From: Ruegeria lacuscaerulensis
GTDB taxonomy: Bacteria > Pseudomonadota > Alphaproteobacteria > Rhodobacterales > Rhodobacteraceae
Direction: 5' to 3'
DNA: 64,000 bases
Assembly: GCF_013033355.1 (NCBI RefSeq)
Contig: NZ_WQDY01000006.1
Location: 1 to 64,000 of the forward strand
The notes beneath the pieces were generated by a model. That model worked only from the letters and a program-made list of their open reading frames with translations, was not told where the DNA came from and did not search any database. Shown piece by piece: positions 44,028-53,012 of this stretch; the first letter of the stretch is position 1, and the number at the start of each line of letters is the position of its first letter. The position numbers were made by a program, and so were the translations under genes.

Positions 44028-45086
44028 CTATCGCAGCCGTTCGCCTGTTTCGTTGTCAAACAACATCGCCCGCTCGGCCGAGAACGAGATTCCGATTCGT
44101 GCGCCTTGCTTGCTGCGTTCATCGTCACGCTCTTCGATGATCAGCTTGTCGCCATTTGCGGTCAACAGATAAGAATAGCTGACACCGCCAAGCGCTTCGG
44201 TCAGGTCCACGGTGCAGGTATCACCTGTACGATCGACCAGAAGGTGCTCAGGCCGTATCCCCAACGTCACTTTCGTCGCATTTGCGGGGACAGAAGACGT
44301 CACCGGTACAGGATGATTGAACGCGGGGTGCGTTACACGGCCATCAACCACGTTACATTCCAAAAAGTTCATCGCTGGCGAACCAATGAACCCGGCAACG
44401 AATCTGTTGTCTGGGTCGCGGTACAAATCCATCGGAGCACCAACCTGTTCGATCCGACCGTCTCGCAAAACAACGATCTTGTCGGCCATAGTCATCGCCT
44501 CGACCTGATCGTGGGTCACATAGATCATGGTTGCGCCGATTTCATTGTGAAGGCGCGCGATCTCAACCCGCATTTCGACCCGCAATTCGGCGTCAAGGTT
44601 CGACAACGGCTCGTCGAACAGGAACACGTCGGGACCGCGTACAATGGCCCTGCCAATGGCAACACGCTGACGCTGACCGCCGGACAAGGCCTTTGGTTTC
44701 CGTTTCAGGTATTGATCCAACTTCAGAATAGCTGAAGCCTCTTGAACTTTTTGGTTTATCTCGGCTTTCGCCACGCCGTTCATGCGCAGACCGAACCCCA
44801 TATTCTCGGCCACAGTCATGTGCGGATAGAGTGCGTAAGTCTGGAACACCATCGCAACGCCACGCTTGGCTGGGTCCAGATGTGTCACATCTCTTGCGCC
44901 GATGTGGATTTCGCCTTCGGTGGTTTCCTCAAGTCCAGCAATCATCCGCAGCAGTGTGGACTTACCGCACCCTGAAGGGCCAACGAAAACACAAAACTCT
45001 CCGTCTTCGATCTGCAGATCGATTCCATGAATAACCTGCGTCTCGCCATATCGCTTGATCGCACCGTTCAGAGTGACCCCTGTCAT
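44028..45086 (-). CDS. Sugar ABC importer ATPase, UgpC/MsmK/MalK type
   Basis: Product of 352 residues. Walker A GPSGCGKST, signature LSGGQRQRV and Walker B VFLFDEPLSNLD are in the first 165 residues. The C-terminal 120 residues form the regulatory OB-like (TOBE) domain typical of MalK/UgpC. It overlaps the IclR gene by four bases and is divergent from the binding-protein and permease genes at 46029-49158, which have no ATPase of their own, so it should energise that importer. Confidence 0.9.
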   Translation of the reverse strand: MTGVTLNGAIKRYGETQVIHGIDLQIEDGEFCVFVGPSGCGKSTLLRMIAGLEETTEGEIHIGARDVTHLDPAKRGVAMVFQTYALYPHMTVAENMGFGLRMNGVAKAEINQKVQEASAILKLDQYLKRKPKALSGGQRQRVAIGRAIVRGPDVFLFDEPLSNLDAELRVEMRVEIARLHNEIGATMIYVTHDQVEAMTMADKIVVLRDGRIEQVGAPMDLYRDPDNRFVAGFIGSPAMNFLECNVVDGRVTHPAFNHPVPVTSSVPANATKVTLGIRPEHLLVDRTGDTCTVDLTEALGGVSYSYLLTANGDKLIIEERDDERSKQGARIGISFSAERAMLFDNETGERLR

Positions 45087-45889
45087 GTCCCTTGCATCCT
45101 GTCGCTATTTCCGTTTGGGCGGGTTTCCGGGAACCGCCATGACTGCGCCTCAGCTCCGATCTGATCGGCCACACGGCGGACCCGAGGCACCCAAGCTTGT
45201 AGCTGGGCAAAACTCATCCGCTCAGTTGACCCGGTGATCGAGATGGCCCCCAACATGCGCCCCCCTTCTGTCAAAACCGGGCAGGCAACGCAGATGATTC
45301 CGGGCTCATGCTCTTCATCATCCACAGCATATCCGCGCTCTCGGATCGCAACCAAATCAGCAACCAATAACTGCTCGGATGCGAGCGTCTTGTCTGTAAA
45401 GCGGTAAAAGCTCTGCTGTGAAAGAGCTTTGGCCAGTTGGTCCGGTTCCAAATGTGCCATCATTGCCTTGCCGACACCCGTGCAATAGGCAGGACCCACC
45501 TTCCCCGCTTGCGAAAACATTTCGACCGGCTGCGTCGCGTTTCTTTTGTCTACGTACAGAACCTGACCGGAATCCAGCTGCGCCAAATGAACAGTTTCCC
45601 CGGTTTCACGGCTAAGCGCGTCCAAAAATGGCCGGGCAATCGGCGCGAGCGAGCTTTGTGTCCACGCTGCGTGGGCCAGACGCACCAGACGCAGCCCCGG
45701 CGCATAAGTCTGTCTGTCGGGGTCATAAGACAACATACCCTGATTGGTCAGCGATTGGAGAAACCGATATAGCGTGGCCTTTGGGAAATCGCTGTGTTCA
45801 AGCAATTCGCCAAAGCGAACCGGACGCGCGAAAGCCGCAACCTGATCCAGCACATCACATGCTTTACCTATCGTTCCGTCACCAGCCAC
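45083..45889 (-). CDS. IclR-family transcriptional regulator
   Basis: Product of 268 residues. The N-terminal winged helix covers about 10-70 (FGELLEHSDFPKATLYRFLQSL), followed by the IclR effector domain with GKVGPAYCTGVGKAMMAHL and IICVACPVL. The start appears to be GTG 45889, with GGAGGAG eleven bases upstream; an ATG seven bases further up is out of frame. It is divergent from the galactoside binding-protein gene across 139 bases containing a 17-bp palindrome, so it probably controls both directions in response to a galactose-pathway intermediate. Confidence 0.9.
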   Translation of the reverse strand: MAGDGTIGKACDVLDQVAAFARPVRFGELLEHSDFPKATLYRFLQSLTNQGMLSYDPDRQTYAPGLRLVRLAHAAWTQSSLAPIARPFLDALSRETGETVHLAQLDSGQVLYVDKRNATQPVEMFSQAGKVGPAYCTGVGKAMMAHLEPDQLAKALSQQSFYRFTDKTLASEQLLVADLVAIRERGYAVDDEEHEPGIICVACPVLTEGGRMLGAISITGSTERMSFAQLQAWVPRVRRVADQIGAEAQSWRFPETRPNGNSDRMQGT

Positions 45890-45985
45890 GGGCGCGCATT
45901 CTCCTCCACTTACCCAATGGCCGAGGCCACGAGGGTCTTGACAAGACTAACCGAGTCGATGTGTAGTTTTCAACATATAAAACTG

Positions 45986-46002
45986 AGTTCCACAATATGG
46001 AA
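45986..46002. promoter_or_regulatory. Candidate IclR operator
   Basis: GTTCCA-CAATA-TGGAAC is a perfect inverted repeat with 6-bp arms, 26 bases before the binding-protein ATG, in the gap shared with the divergent IclR gene. Length and symmetry fit IclR-family operators. A half-site ATGGAA recurs at 46005. Confidence 0.6.
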
Positions 46003-46028
46003 CCATATGGAAGCTAAGGGAGGAAACC

Positions 46029-47288
46029 ATGCATTCCATCTACAAGCGCACAACGGCCGCGCTGGCCATGAGCGTTGCACTTGCTGTTCCGGCATATGCC
46101 GAACTGACCGGCGAGCTGCGAATCTTCCTCGATACATCGAACCCGGCGCCCCGCGCGACGATGGAAGCGATGATCGACCGTTTCGCAGCCGAGCACCCCG
46201 GACTGGAAATCGAAACCACGGTGATCGACCGTGAGGCGTACAAAACGCAGATCCGCAACTTCCTGACGGCTGACACGCCTGATGTTGCCACTTGGTATGC
46301 GGCCAACCGTATGAAACCCTATGTCGAAGCTGGCCTGTTCGAAGATGTCTCGGACCTATGGGCGGAGCCTGAGATCGCGGAAAACCTTGCCTCGACCAAA
46401 GGTGCGATGACCATCGACGGCAAGCAGTGGGGCGTGCCCTATACCTATTACCAGTGGGGCGTTTACTACCGCAAAGACATCTTTGATGAGTTGGGCCTGT
46501 CCGAGCCGACCACCTGGGAAGAAGAACTGGCGAACTGCCAGAAGATCGTCGATTCAGGCCGCGCCTGCTACACGATCGGTACCAAGTTCCTTTGGACCGC
46601 AGGTGGCTGGTTCGATTATCTGAACATGCGTACCAACGGCTTCGATTTTCACAACCAGCTCGCCAATGGCGAAATCAGCTGGGAAGACGACCGCGTCAAA
46701 CAGACCTTCGCCAACTGGAAACAGCTGATCGACATGGGCGCGTTCATCGACAATCACCAGACCTATAGCTGGCAAGAAGCCCTGCCCTTCATGGTCAATG
46801 GCGAAGCAGCGGCATATCTGATGGGTAACTTCGCCGTGGCGCCGCTGCGTGAAGCAGGCCTGTCCGACGACCAGCTGGACTTCTATCAGTTCGTGGCCAT
46901 TAACCCGGACGTTGAACTGGCCGAGGACGCGCCGACCGACACGTTCCACATCCCTGCCAATGCTTCGAACAAAGAAGCCGCACGTGAATTCCTGCGCTTT
47001 GTGGTCTCGGCTGATGAACAGACCGAAATCAACAACGGTTCGAACCTTGGTCAGTTGCCGGTGAACGCCAAATCCTCGGTGGACAATGACAAGTTCCTGC
47101 AGCAGGGCTTCAACATGCTGTCATCGAACAGCCCCGGCGGCGTTGCCCAGTTCTGGGATCGTGATGCGCCTGCTGAAATGGCCAAAGTATCGATGGAAGG
47201 GTTCCAGGAATTCATGGTCAAGCCAGACAACGCTGACCGTATCCTGGCCAAGCTGGAACGCGCACGCCAGCGTATTTACGACAACTAA
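46029..47288 (+). CDS. Sugar ABC importer substrate-binding protein (family 1)
   Basis: Product of 419 residues. A Sec signal peptide ends at about 24 (SVALAVPAYA), then comes the maltose-type fold: LRIFLDTSNPAPRATMEAMIDRF and later WGVPYTYYQWGVYYRKDIFDELGL, then MVNGEAAAYLMGNFAVAPL. A GGGAGG precedes the ATG. It would capture a galactoside oligosaccharide in the periplasm for the permeases downstream. The ligand is inferred from the GH4, GH42 and galactose genes of the same operon. Confidence 0.92.
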   Translation: MHSIYKRTTAALAMSVALAVPAYAELTGELRIFLDTSNPAPRATMEAMIDRFAAEHPGLEIETTVIDREAYKTQIRNFLTADTPDVATWYAANRMKPYVEAGLFEDVSDLWAEPEIAENLASTKGAMTIDGKQWGVPYTYYQWGVYYRKDIFDELGLSEPTTWEEELANCQKIVDSGRACYTIGTKFLWTAGGWFDYLNMRTNGFDFHNQLANGEISWEDDRVKQTFANWKQLIDMGAFIDNHQTYSWQEALPFMVNGEAAAYLMGNFAVAPLREAGLSDDQLDFYQFVAINPDVELAEDAPTDTFHIPANASNKEAAREFLRFVVSADEQTEINNGSNLGQLPVNAKSSVDNDKFLQQGFNMLSSNSPGGVAQFWDRDAPAEMAKVSMEGFQEFMVKPDNADRILAKLERARQRIYDN

Positions 47289-47294
47289 TCCGGG

Positions 47295-47357
47295 CAGAGC
47301 GGGGCAAAGCCCGCTCTGATCCAGAACCTGCGTAAGGCGGGTGCCAACCCGCCTTAC
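47295..47357 (+). other. Two intercistronic hairpins after the binding-protein gene
   Basis: Two strong stem-loops stand in tandem: CAGAGCGGG/CCCGCTCTG (47295-47318) and an 11-bp stem GTAAGGCGGGT with loop GCCA (47332-47357). Neither is followed by a T-run. Such structures commonly stabilise the binding-protein mRNA and reduce read-through to the permeases. Confidence 0.65.
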
Positions 47358-47384
47358 TCCATTGACCAAACCCCGAGATCCAAA

Positions 47385-48308
47385 ATGTCCGCTGTCGACG
47401 TTCCCGAACAAGAAAGCTGGTTCCACAGAAACCAACAGCGTATCGCACCGTGGCTGTTTCTGGCCCCCGGCCTGCTGTTCTTCATGGTCTATGTGATCAT
47501 CCCGGTCTTTCAGTCTTTCAACCTGTCGCTTTACGAATGGGACGGGCTGGGCGCGGCGGAATATGTGGGGTTTCGCAATTACGAAGACCTGTATTGGGAA
47601 TGGGTCGACCGGGATGCGTTCTATACCTCGCTCAAGAACAATCTGATCTGGCTGATCCTCTATCTGGCCGCGATCCCGGCGGGTCTGTTCATCGCGCTGT
47701 TTCTGAACCAGACGGTTGCGGGCATTCGCCTGTATAAGTCTCTGTTCTTCTTTCCCTTCGTAATCTCTCAGGTCGTGGTGGGGCTGGTCTTTACATGGTT
47801 CTACGACCCAACCTTCGGCCTTCTGAACGAGTTTCTGAGCTTTTTTGGCCTAGGTCCGCTGAACGTGCTGGGGGATGAGCGGTTCGTGACCTATGGCATC
47901 ATCGTCGCCGGCCTTTGGCCGCAGACGGCATATTGCATGATCCTCTACCTGACCGGCCTGAACGCCGTGGACCCCGAACAGATCGAGGCCGGACGTCTGG
48001 ACGGTGCTAAAGGTTGGCGGATGCTGTGGCACATCATCCTGCCGCAACTGCGCCCCGCCACCTTCATCGCCTTTGTCGTCACAATCATCGGCGCGCTGCG
48101 CAGTTTTGACCTGATCTCGATCATGACCCAGGGCGGCCCGTTCGGATCGTCCCGCGTACTGGCCTATTACATGTTCGAGGTCGCCCTGTCCGAATACGGC
48201 TTCCGCATGGGATATGGCGCTGCCATCGCCGTGATCCTGTTCCTGATCATGCTGTGTTTCATCGCCTATTTCCTGTGGTCGATGTACCGCGAAGAAAGGG
48301 GGCACTGA
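47385..48308 (+). CDS. Sugar ABC importer permease 1 (MalF/UgpA type)
   Basis: Inner-membrane protein of 307 residues with about six hydrophobic helices, the first at about 22-42 (WLFLAPGLLFFMVYVIIPVF). The EAA loop that docks the ATPase is visible as EAGRLDGAKGWRMLWHIILP. It ends one base before the second permease gene. With the binding protein upstream and the divergent ATPase it forms a complete importer. Confidence 0.92.
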   Translation: MSAVDVPEQESWFHRNQQRIAPWLFLAPGLLFFMVYVIIPVFQSFNLSLYEWDGLGAAEYVGFRNYEDLYWEWVDRDAFYTSLKNNLIWLILYLAAIPAGLFIALFLNQTVAGIRLYKSLFFFPFVISQVVVGLVFTWFYDPTFGLLNEFLSFFGLGPLNVLGDERFVTYGIIVAGLWPQTAYCMILYLTGLNAVDPEQIEAGRLDGAKGWRMLWHIILPQLRPATFIAFVVTIIGALRSFDLISIMTQGGPFGSSRVLAYYMFEVALSEYGFRMGYGAAIAVILFLIMLCFIAYFLWSMYREERGH

Positions 48309-48309
48309 C

Positions 48310-49158
48310 ATGTTCCCCAAACCCATAGAAAAACAACCCCGCGCGGCCCAGATCACCTATCAGGCCATGCTGCCCATTGCCCTGCTGTTGTGGCTGGGGC
48401 CCTTGCTGGCGGTGGCGCTGTTTTCGGTCAAACCGGCGGCAGACTTCACCAATGCAAACTACTGGGGCCTGCCCTCCAGCTTTGAGGGCGCAGTCAACTA
48501 TGGGCAGGTGTTCTTCAATTCCGACATGCCGCGCTACCTGCTGAATTCATTCCTGATCACCATCCCCACCGTGATCGGCGCGGTGGCACTCAGCTGCATG
48601 ACCGGTTTTGCATTGGGCATCTACAAGTTCCGCTCGAACCTGTGGATTTTCTTTCTGTTCGTCGCCGGCAATTTCGTACCCTTCCAGATCCTGATGGTAC
48701 CTGTGCGCGACCTGACGCTGGAACTTGGCCTCTATAACACTAAAACCGGGCTGGTGCTGTTCCACATCGCGTTCCAGACCGGGTTCTGCACGCTGTTCAT
48801 GCGCAACTTCATCCGCGCCCTGCCGTTCGAGTTGATCGAAGCCGCGCGGGTTGAAGGCATCAGCGAGGTCCGCATCTTCTGGTACGTGGTCCTGCCACTG
48901 ATGAAACCGGCGATTGCGGCGCTCAGCGTGCTAATCTTCACCTTCATCTGGAACGACTATTTTTGGGCCGTCGTGCTGACCCAAGGCGCCGAAAGCCAGC
49001 CGGTCACGGCGGGCATTACCAGCTTCAACGCCCAGTTCCGCGCAGCCTACCAACTGATGAGCGCGGGTTCGATCGTCGCCGCCCTGCCGCCTGTGGCCAT
49101 GTTCTTCCTGATGCAGAAACACTTCATCGCAGGCCTGACGCTGGGGGCCGTGAAATGA
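48310..49158 (+). CDS. Sugar ABC importer permease 2 (MalG/UgpE type)
   Basis: Inner-membrane protein of 282 residues with about six helices and the EAA loop EAARVEGISEVRIFWYVVLP. The family's C-terminal LMQKHFIAGLTLGAVK is intact. The gene is immediately downstream of permease 1 and 22 bases before the GH4 gene, in one operon. Confidence 0.92.
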   Translation: MFPKPIEKQPRAAQITYQAMLPIALLLWLGPLLAVALFSVKPAADFTNANYWGLPSSFEGAVNYGQVFFNSDMPRYLLNSFLITIPTVIGAVALSCMTGFALGIYKFRSNLWIFFLFVAGNFVPFQILMVPVRDLTLELGLYNTKTGLVLFHIAFQTGFCTLFMRNFIRALPFELIEAARVEGISEVRIFWYVVLPLMKPAIAALSVLIFTFIWNDYFWAVVLTQGAESQPVTAGITSFNAQFRAAYQLMSAGSIVAALPPVAMFFLMQKHFIAGLTLGAVK

Positions 49159-49180
49159 CATCAAATCAGAGGTTTGCAAC

Positions 49181-50521
49181 ATGGTAAAGATTGCCTTTAT
49201 CGGCGCGGGCTCGACCATCTTTATGCAAAATATCGTGGGTGACGCGCTGCTGACCCCATCTCTGGCCGACAGCCACTTTGCCCTGATGGACATCGACCCC
49301 AACCGTCTGGCCGAAAGCGAGGTCGTCGCTCGCGCCATGATCCGATCAGTTGGCACAGGGGCCAGTGTCACCACCCACACCGAACGCCGTGCGGCGCTGG
49401 AGGGTGCAGATTTCGTGATCACCGCCTTTCAGGTCGGTGGCTACAAACCCTGTACGGTAACGGATTTCGAAATTCCCAAGCAATACGGCCTGCGCCAGAC
49501 CATTGCCGATACTTTGGGCGTAGGCGGCATCATGCGCGGGCTGCGCACGGTGCCTGTGCTGTGGGACATTGCACAGGACATGATGCAGCTGTGCCCCAAC
49601 GCCACCCTGCTGCAATATGTCAACCCGATGGCCATCAACACCTGGGCCTTGGCCGAGCAATTTCCGGCGCTGAAGCATGTGGGCCTGTGCCATTCGGTCC
49701 AGAACACAGTCGAAGAGCTGGCCCATGATCTGGATCTGCCCAAGCACGACATCCGTTACAAGGTCGCCGGGGTGAACCACGTTGCCTTCTTCCTGCGGCT
49801 AGAGCATCAGGGGCGCGACCTCTACCCCACCTTGCGGCAGGGATATGCCAGTGGGCAAATTCCGAAGCCACCGCTGCTGATGCCGCGATGCCCCAACAAG
49901 GTGCGGTATGAGGTGATGGATCATCTGGGGTATTTCTGCACTGAAAGTTCTGAACATCTGGCCGAATATGTGCCATGGTTCATTAAGGACGGACGCCCGG
50001 ACCTGATCGAGCAGTTCTCGATCCCGCTGGACGAATATCCCACCCGCTGCGAGGAGCAGGTCGCCGCTTGGCAGGAACAGGCCAAGACCCTGACGGATGG
50101 GCGCGATATCGACGTGACCCGCAGCCATGAATTCGCCGCCGACCTGATGAACGCCATTGTCACTGACACGCCCTATCTCGCTTACGGCAACCTGCCCAAC
50201 ACGGGCCAAATCCCGCAATTGCCGCTGGGCGCTGCGGTCGAAACCCCCTGTCTGGTGGACAGCAACGGTGTGCAGCCTTCGGTCGTGACCGACATCCCGC
50301 CGCAACTGATCGCGCTGATGCGCAGCCAGATCAACGTGCAGGAACTGACAGTCCGCGCGCTGCTCGACCAGAACCCTGAACACATCTATCACGCCGCGAT
50401 GATGGACCCCCACACCGCCGCCGAGCTGGACCTGCGCCAGATCCGCCATCTGGTCAGTGATCTGCTGACCGCGCATTCCGACTGGTTGCCGGACTGGTGC
50501 CAGCCCGCCAAAGCCGCTTGA
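49181..50521 (+). CDS. GH4-family alpha-galactosidase (MelA-like)
   Basis: Product of 446 residues. The N-terminal KIAFIGAGSTIF is the NAD-binding Rossmann site of GH4, and NPMAINTW near 148-155 and VGLCHSVQ at 167-174 contain the metal-binding Asn, Cys and His. A CHS-type motif is found in alpha-specific GH4 enzymes, MelA among them, whereas beta-specific ones carry CN(V/I)P. GH4 enzymes use NAD+ and Mn2+ in an oxidation-elimination mechanism. In this operon it would release galactose from imported alpha-galactosides such as melibiose in the cytoplasm. An alpha-glucuronidase or alpha-glucosidase is less likely by context. Confidence 0.85.
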   Translation: MVKIAFIGAGSTIFMQNIVGDALLTPSLADSHFALMDIDPNRLAESEVVARAMIRSVGTGASVTTHTERRAALEGADFVITAFQVGGYKPCTVTDFEIPKQYGLRQTIADTLGVGGIMRGLRTVPVLWDIAQDMMQLCPNATLLQYVNPMAINTWALAEQFPALKHVGLCHSVQNTVEELAHDLDLPKHDIRYKVAGVNHVAFFLRLEHQGRDLYPTLRQGYASGQIPKPPLLMPRCPNKVRYEVMDHLGYFCTESSEHLAEYVPWFIKDGRPDLIEQFSIPLDEYPTRCEEQVAAWQEQAKTLTDGRDIDVTRSHEFAADLMNAIVTDTPYLAYGNLPNTGQIPQLPLGAAVETPCLVDSNGVQPSVVTDIPPQLIALMRSQINVQELTVRALLDQNPEHIYHAAMMDPHTAAELDLRQIRHLVSDLLTAHSDWLPDWCQPAKAA

Positions 50522-50534
50522 AAGGGCTTCGCAA

Positions 50535-52244
50535 ATGACCAAGAAACGCCGATCAGAACACTGGTATGGAAAGCTGGACAAGGACGGGTTCATCCACCGC
50601 TCGTGGATGAAAAACCAGGGCTTTCCAGACCACGCTTTTGATGGCCGCCCCATTATCGGCATCTGCAACACATGGTCGGAACTGACACCCTGCAACTCGG
50701 GCCTGCGCGATCTGGCCGAGGGCGTAAAGCGTGGCGTGTGGGAGGCAGGTGGCTTCCCTGTCGAATTCCCGGTCATGTCGCTGGGCGAGACCCAGATGAA
50801 GCCCACCGCCATGCTGTTTCGCAACCTTTTGGCCATGGATGTCGAGGAATCGATCCGCGCCTATGGCATTGACGGTGTTGTCCTGCTGGGCGGGTGCGAC
50901 AAGACCACGCCGGGCCAGTTGATGGGCGCGGCCTCGGTCGATCTGCCGTCAATCGTGGTCAGTTCCGGCCCGATGCTGAACGGCAAGTTCAAGGGCAAAG
51001 ATATCGGCTCGGGCACGGATGTGTGGAAGTTCTCGGAAGAGGTCCGCGCGGGCGAAATGACCCTGCAGGATTTCATGAACGCCGAATCCGGCATGTCGCG
51101 CAGTAAGGGTGTCTGCATGACCATGGGCACGGCCTCCACTATGGCGTCCTTGGTTGAGGCAATGGGCATGTCCCTGCCCACCAATGCCGCTCTGCCCGCC
51201 GTTGATGCGCGCCGTATGGCGCTGGCGCATCTGACCGGAAAACGGATTGTCGAGATGGTGGACGAAGACCTCAAACCCTCGGATATCCTGACCAAAGAGG
51301 CGTTCCAGAACGCTATCCTGACCAATGCTGCGGTGGGCGGGTCGACCAACGCGGTGGTTCACCTGCTGGCGCTGGCGGGTCGCGTCGGCGTGGACCTGAC
51401 GCTGAAGGATTTTGAAATCGGGTCAGAGATCCCGCTGCTGGTGAACTGTATGCCCTCGGGGCAATACCTGATGGAGGATTTCTGCTATGCCGGTGGTGTT
51501 CCGGTGGTGCTGAACGAACTCAAACCCTTCCTGCGGCCAGCGAAAACGGTTCTGAACAAGGATATCTCGGCCCATTTTGACGGTGCTGAGTGTTATAACT
51601 CCGATGTTATCCGGCCCTTTGACGGTCCGGTCAAACCTGCGGCGGGGCTGCGGGTCTTGCGCGGCAACCTCGCGCCCAACGGAGCCATCGTGAAACCCTC
51701 GGCGGCGACAGATGAATTGCTGGAAACCGAAGCCGAAGCCTATGTTTTTGAAAGCATCGAAGACCTGAAGGCCAATATCGACCGCGATGATCTGCCGGTG
51801 AAGCCCGAGACCATTCTGGTGCTCAAGGGCTGCGGCCCCAAGGGCTATCCGGGCATGCCCGAGGTCGGCAACATGCCGATCCCGGCCAAGTTGGTAAAAG
51901 AAGGCGTGCGCGACATGATCCGCATCTCGGACGCGCGCATGTCGGGCACCGCCTTCGGCACCGTCATCCTGCATGTCAGCCCCGAGGCGCAGGCGGGCGG
52001 CACGCTGGCGTTGGTCAAGACCGGTGACCGCATCCGTGTATCGGCCAGCAATGGCGAACTGGAACTGCTGGTGGATGAAAAGGAGCTGGACGCCCGCCGC
52101 GTCGCGTGGCAACCGGACGATCCGCACTACACCCGCGGCTATGCCCGGCTTTACATCGACCATGTGCTGCAAGCCGATCAGGGCGCGGATCTTGATTTTC
52201 TGGTGGGCAAAGACACCCGCCTTGTCACCCGAGAGAGCCACTGA
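50535..52244 (+). CDS. IlvD/Edd-family sugar-acid dehydratase (probable D-galactonate dehydratase)
   Basis: Product of 569 residues. Three cysteines sit where the IlvD/Edd [2Fe-2S] cluster is bound: Cys53 (NTWSELTPCN), Cys121 (GGCDKTTPG) and Cys194 (GVCMTMGTAST). The spacing between them matches the aldonate dehydratase subfamily and not branched-chain IlvD. GSTNAVVHLLALA is also diagnostic. It should dehydrate D-galactonate to 2-keto-3-deoxygalactonate, because DgoK and DgoA follow and no enolase-type DgoD is in the operon. L-arabinonate or D-xylonate are other known substrates of the family. Confidence 0.85.
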   Translation: MTKKRRSEHWYGKLDKDGFIHRSWMKNQGFPDHAFDGRPIIGICNTWSELTPCNSGLRDLAEGVKRGVWEAGGFPVEFPVMSLGETQMKPTAMLFRNLLAMDVEESIRAYGIDGVVLLGGCDKTTPGQLMGAASVDLPSIVVSSGPMLNGKFKGKDIGSGTDVWKFSEEVRAGEMTLQDFMNAESGMSRSKGVCMTMGTASTMASLVEAMGMSLPTNAALPAVDARRMALAHLTGKRIVEMVDEDLKPSDILTKEAFQNAILTNAAVGGSTNAVVHLLALAGRVGVDLTLKDFEIGSEIPLLVNCMPSGQYLMEDFCYAGGVPVVLNELKPFLRPAKTVLNKDISAHFDGAECYNSDVIRPFDGPVKPAAGLRVLRGNLAPNGAIVKPSAATDELLETEAEAYVFESIEDLKANIDRDDLPVKPETILVLKGCGPKGYPGMPEVGNMPIPAKLVKEGVRDMIRISDARMSGTAFGTVILHVSPEAQAGGTLALVKTGDRIRVSASNGELELLVDEKELDARRVAWQPDDPHYTRGYARLYIDHVLQADQGADLDFLVGKDTRLVTRESH

Positions 52245-53008
52245 TGACCCAACCCGCCACCTTCCACGACCTGAACGGGGCCTCGGTCTACATCACCGGC
52301 GGTGGGTCCGGCGTGGGTGCAGCCCTGACCGATGGGTTTATGGCTCAAGGGGCCAATGTAGCCTTTATCGGACGCTCAGACGCCAGCGAATTTGTCGAGC
52401 AGATGCGCGACAAGCACGGCCGCGCACCCTTATTCCTGCAAGGCGATATGACCGATATCGACTTGCTGCACGCCACCATGCAACAGGCCGCCCAGGCACA
52501 TGGCCCCCTGAACGTGCTGGTCAACAACGCTGCCAATGACAAGCGCCACTCGCTTGAAGAAACCACGCCCGAATTCTGGGACTGGATGATCGAAGTCAAC
52601 CTGAAGGCTTATTTCTTTGCCTGCCAGCAGGCCGCGCAGCAGATGACGGCGGGCGGGGCGATCATCAATTTCAGCTCGATCAGCTACATGATGGGGAATG
52701 GGGGCTATCCCATCTACACCACCGCGAATGCCGGTATCACCGGCATGACCCGGTCGCTTGCGCGTGAGCTCGGGCCCCAGAACATCCGTGTCAACGCCCT
52801 AGCCCCTGGCTGGGTTCTGACGCAAAAACAGCTGGATATGTGGGCCACGCCCGACGATCTGGCCGCCCACATGGAACGGCAGTGCCTCAAGGAGCACTTG
52901 ACCCCCGAAGACATGATTGCGCCTACCTTGTTTCTGGCTTCAAACGCCAGCCGCGCCATGACCGGACAGTGCATGGTGGTAGATGGCGGCGTCGTGGTAA
53001 CGGGGTAG
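52244..53008 (+). CDS. Short-chain dehydrogenase/reductase, candidate galactose 1-dehydrogenase, with atypical active site
   Basis: Product of 254 residues. GGGSGVGAALTDG is the nucleotide site, NVLVNNAAND is the NNAG equivalent, and NFSSIS carries the catalytic Ser. The usual YxxxK reads Tyr158-Thr-Thr-Ala-Asn162, so the catalytic Lys is Asn. The C-terminal end GQCMVVDGGVVVTG is standard. In the operon it is the only candidate to oxidise D-galactose to galactonolactone. The Lys to Asn change makes that less certain: it could be a slow or altered enzyme, or use another residue. It overlaps the dehydratase stop by one base. Confidence 0.75.
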   Translation: MTQPATFHDLNGASVYITGGGSGVGAALTDGFMAQGANVAFIGRSDASEFVEQMRDKHGRAPLFLQGDMTDIDLLHATMQQAAQAHGPLNVLVNNAANDKRHSLEETTPEFWDWMIEVNLKAYFFACQQAAQQMTAGGAIINFSSISYMMGNGGYPIYTTANAGITGMTRSLARELGPQNIRVNALAPGWVLTQKQLDMWATPDDLAAHMERQCLKEHLTPEDMIAPTLFLASNASRAMTGQCMVVDGGVVVTG

Positions 53009-53012
53009 CAGC

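Noticed and set aside
43281..44735. Long rightward open frame of 484 codons opposite the deaminase and ABC ATPase genes.
   Set aside because: It is antisense to two well-supported genes and crosses their terminator; its protein is Gln/His/Arg-rich with no motif. It is a high-GC shadow frame.
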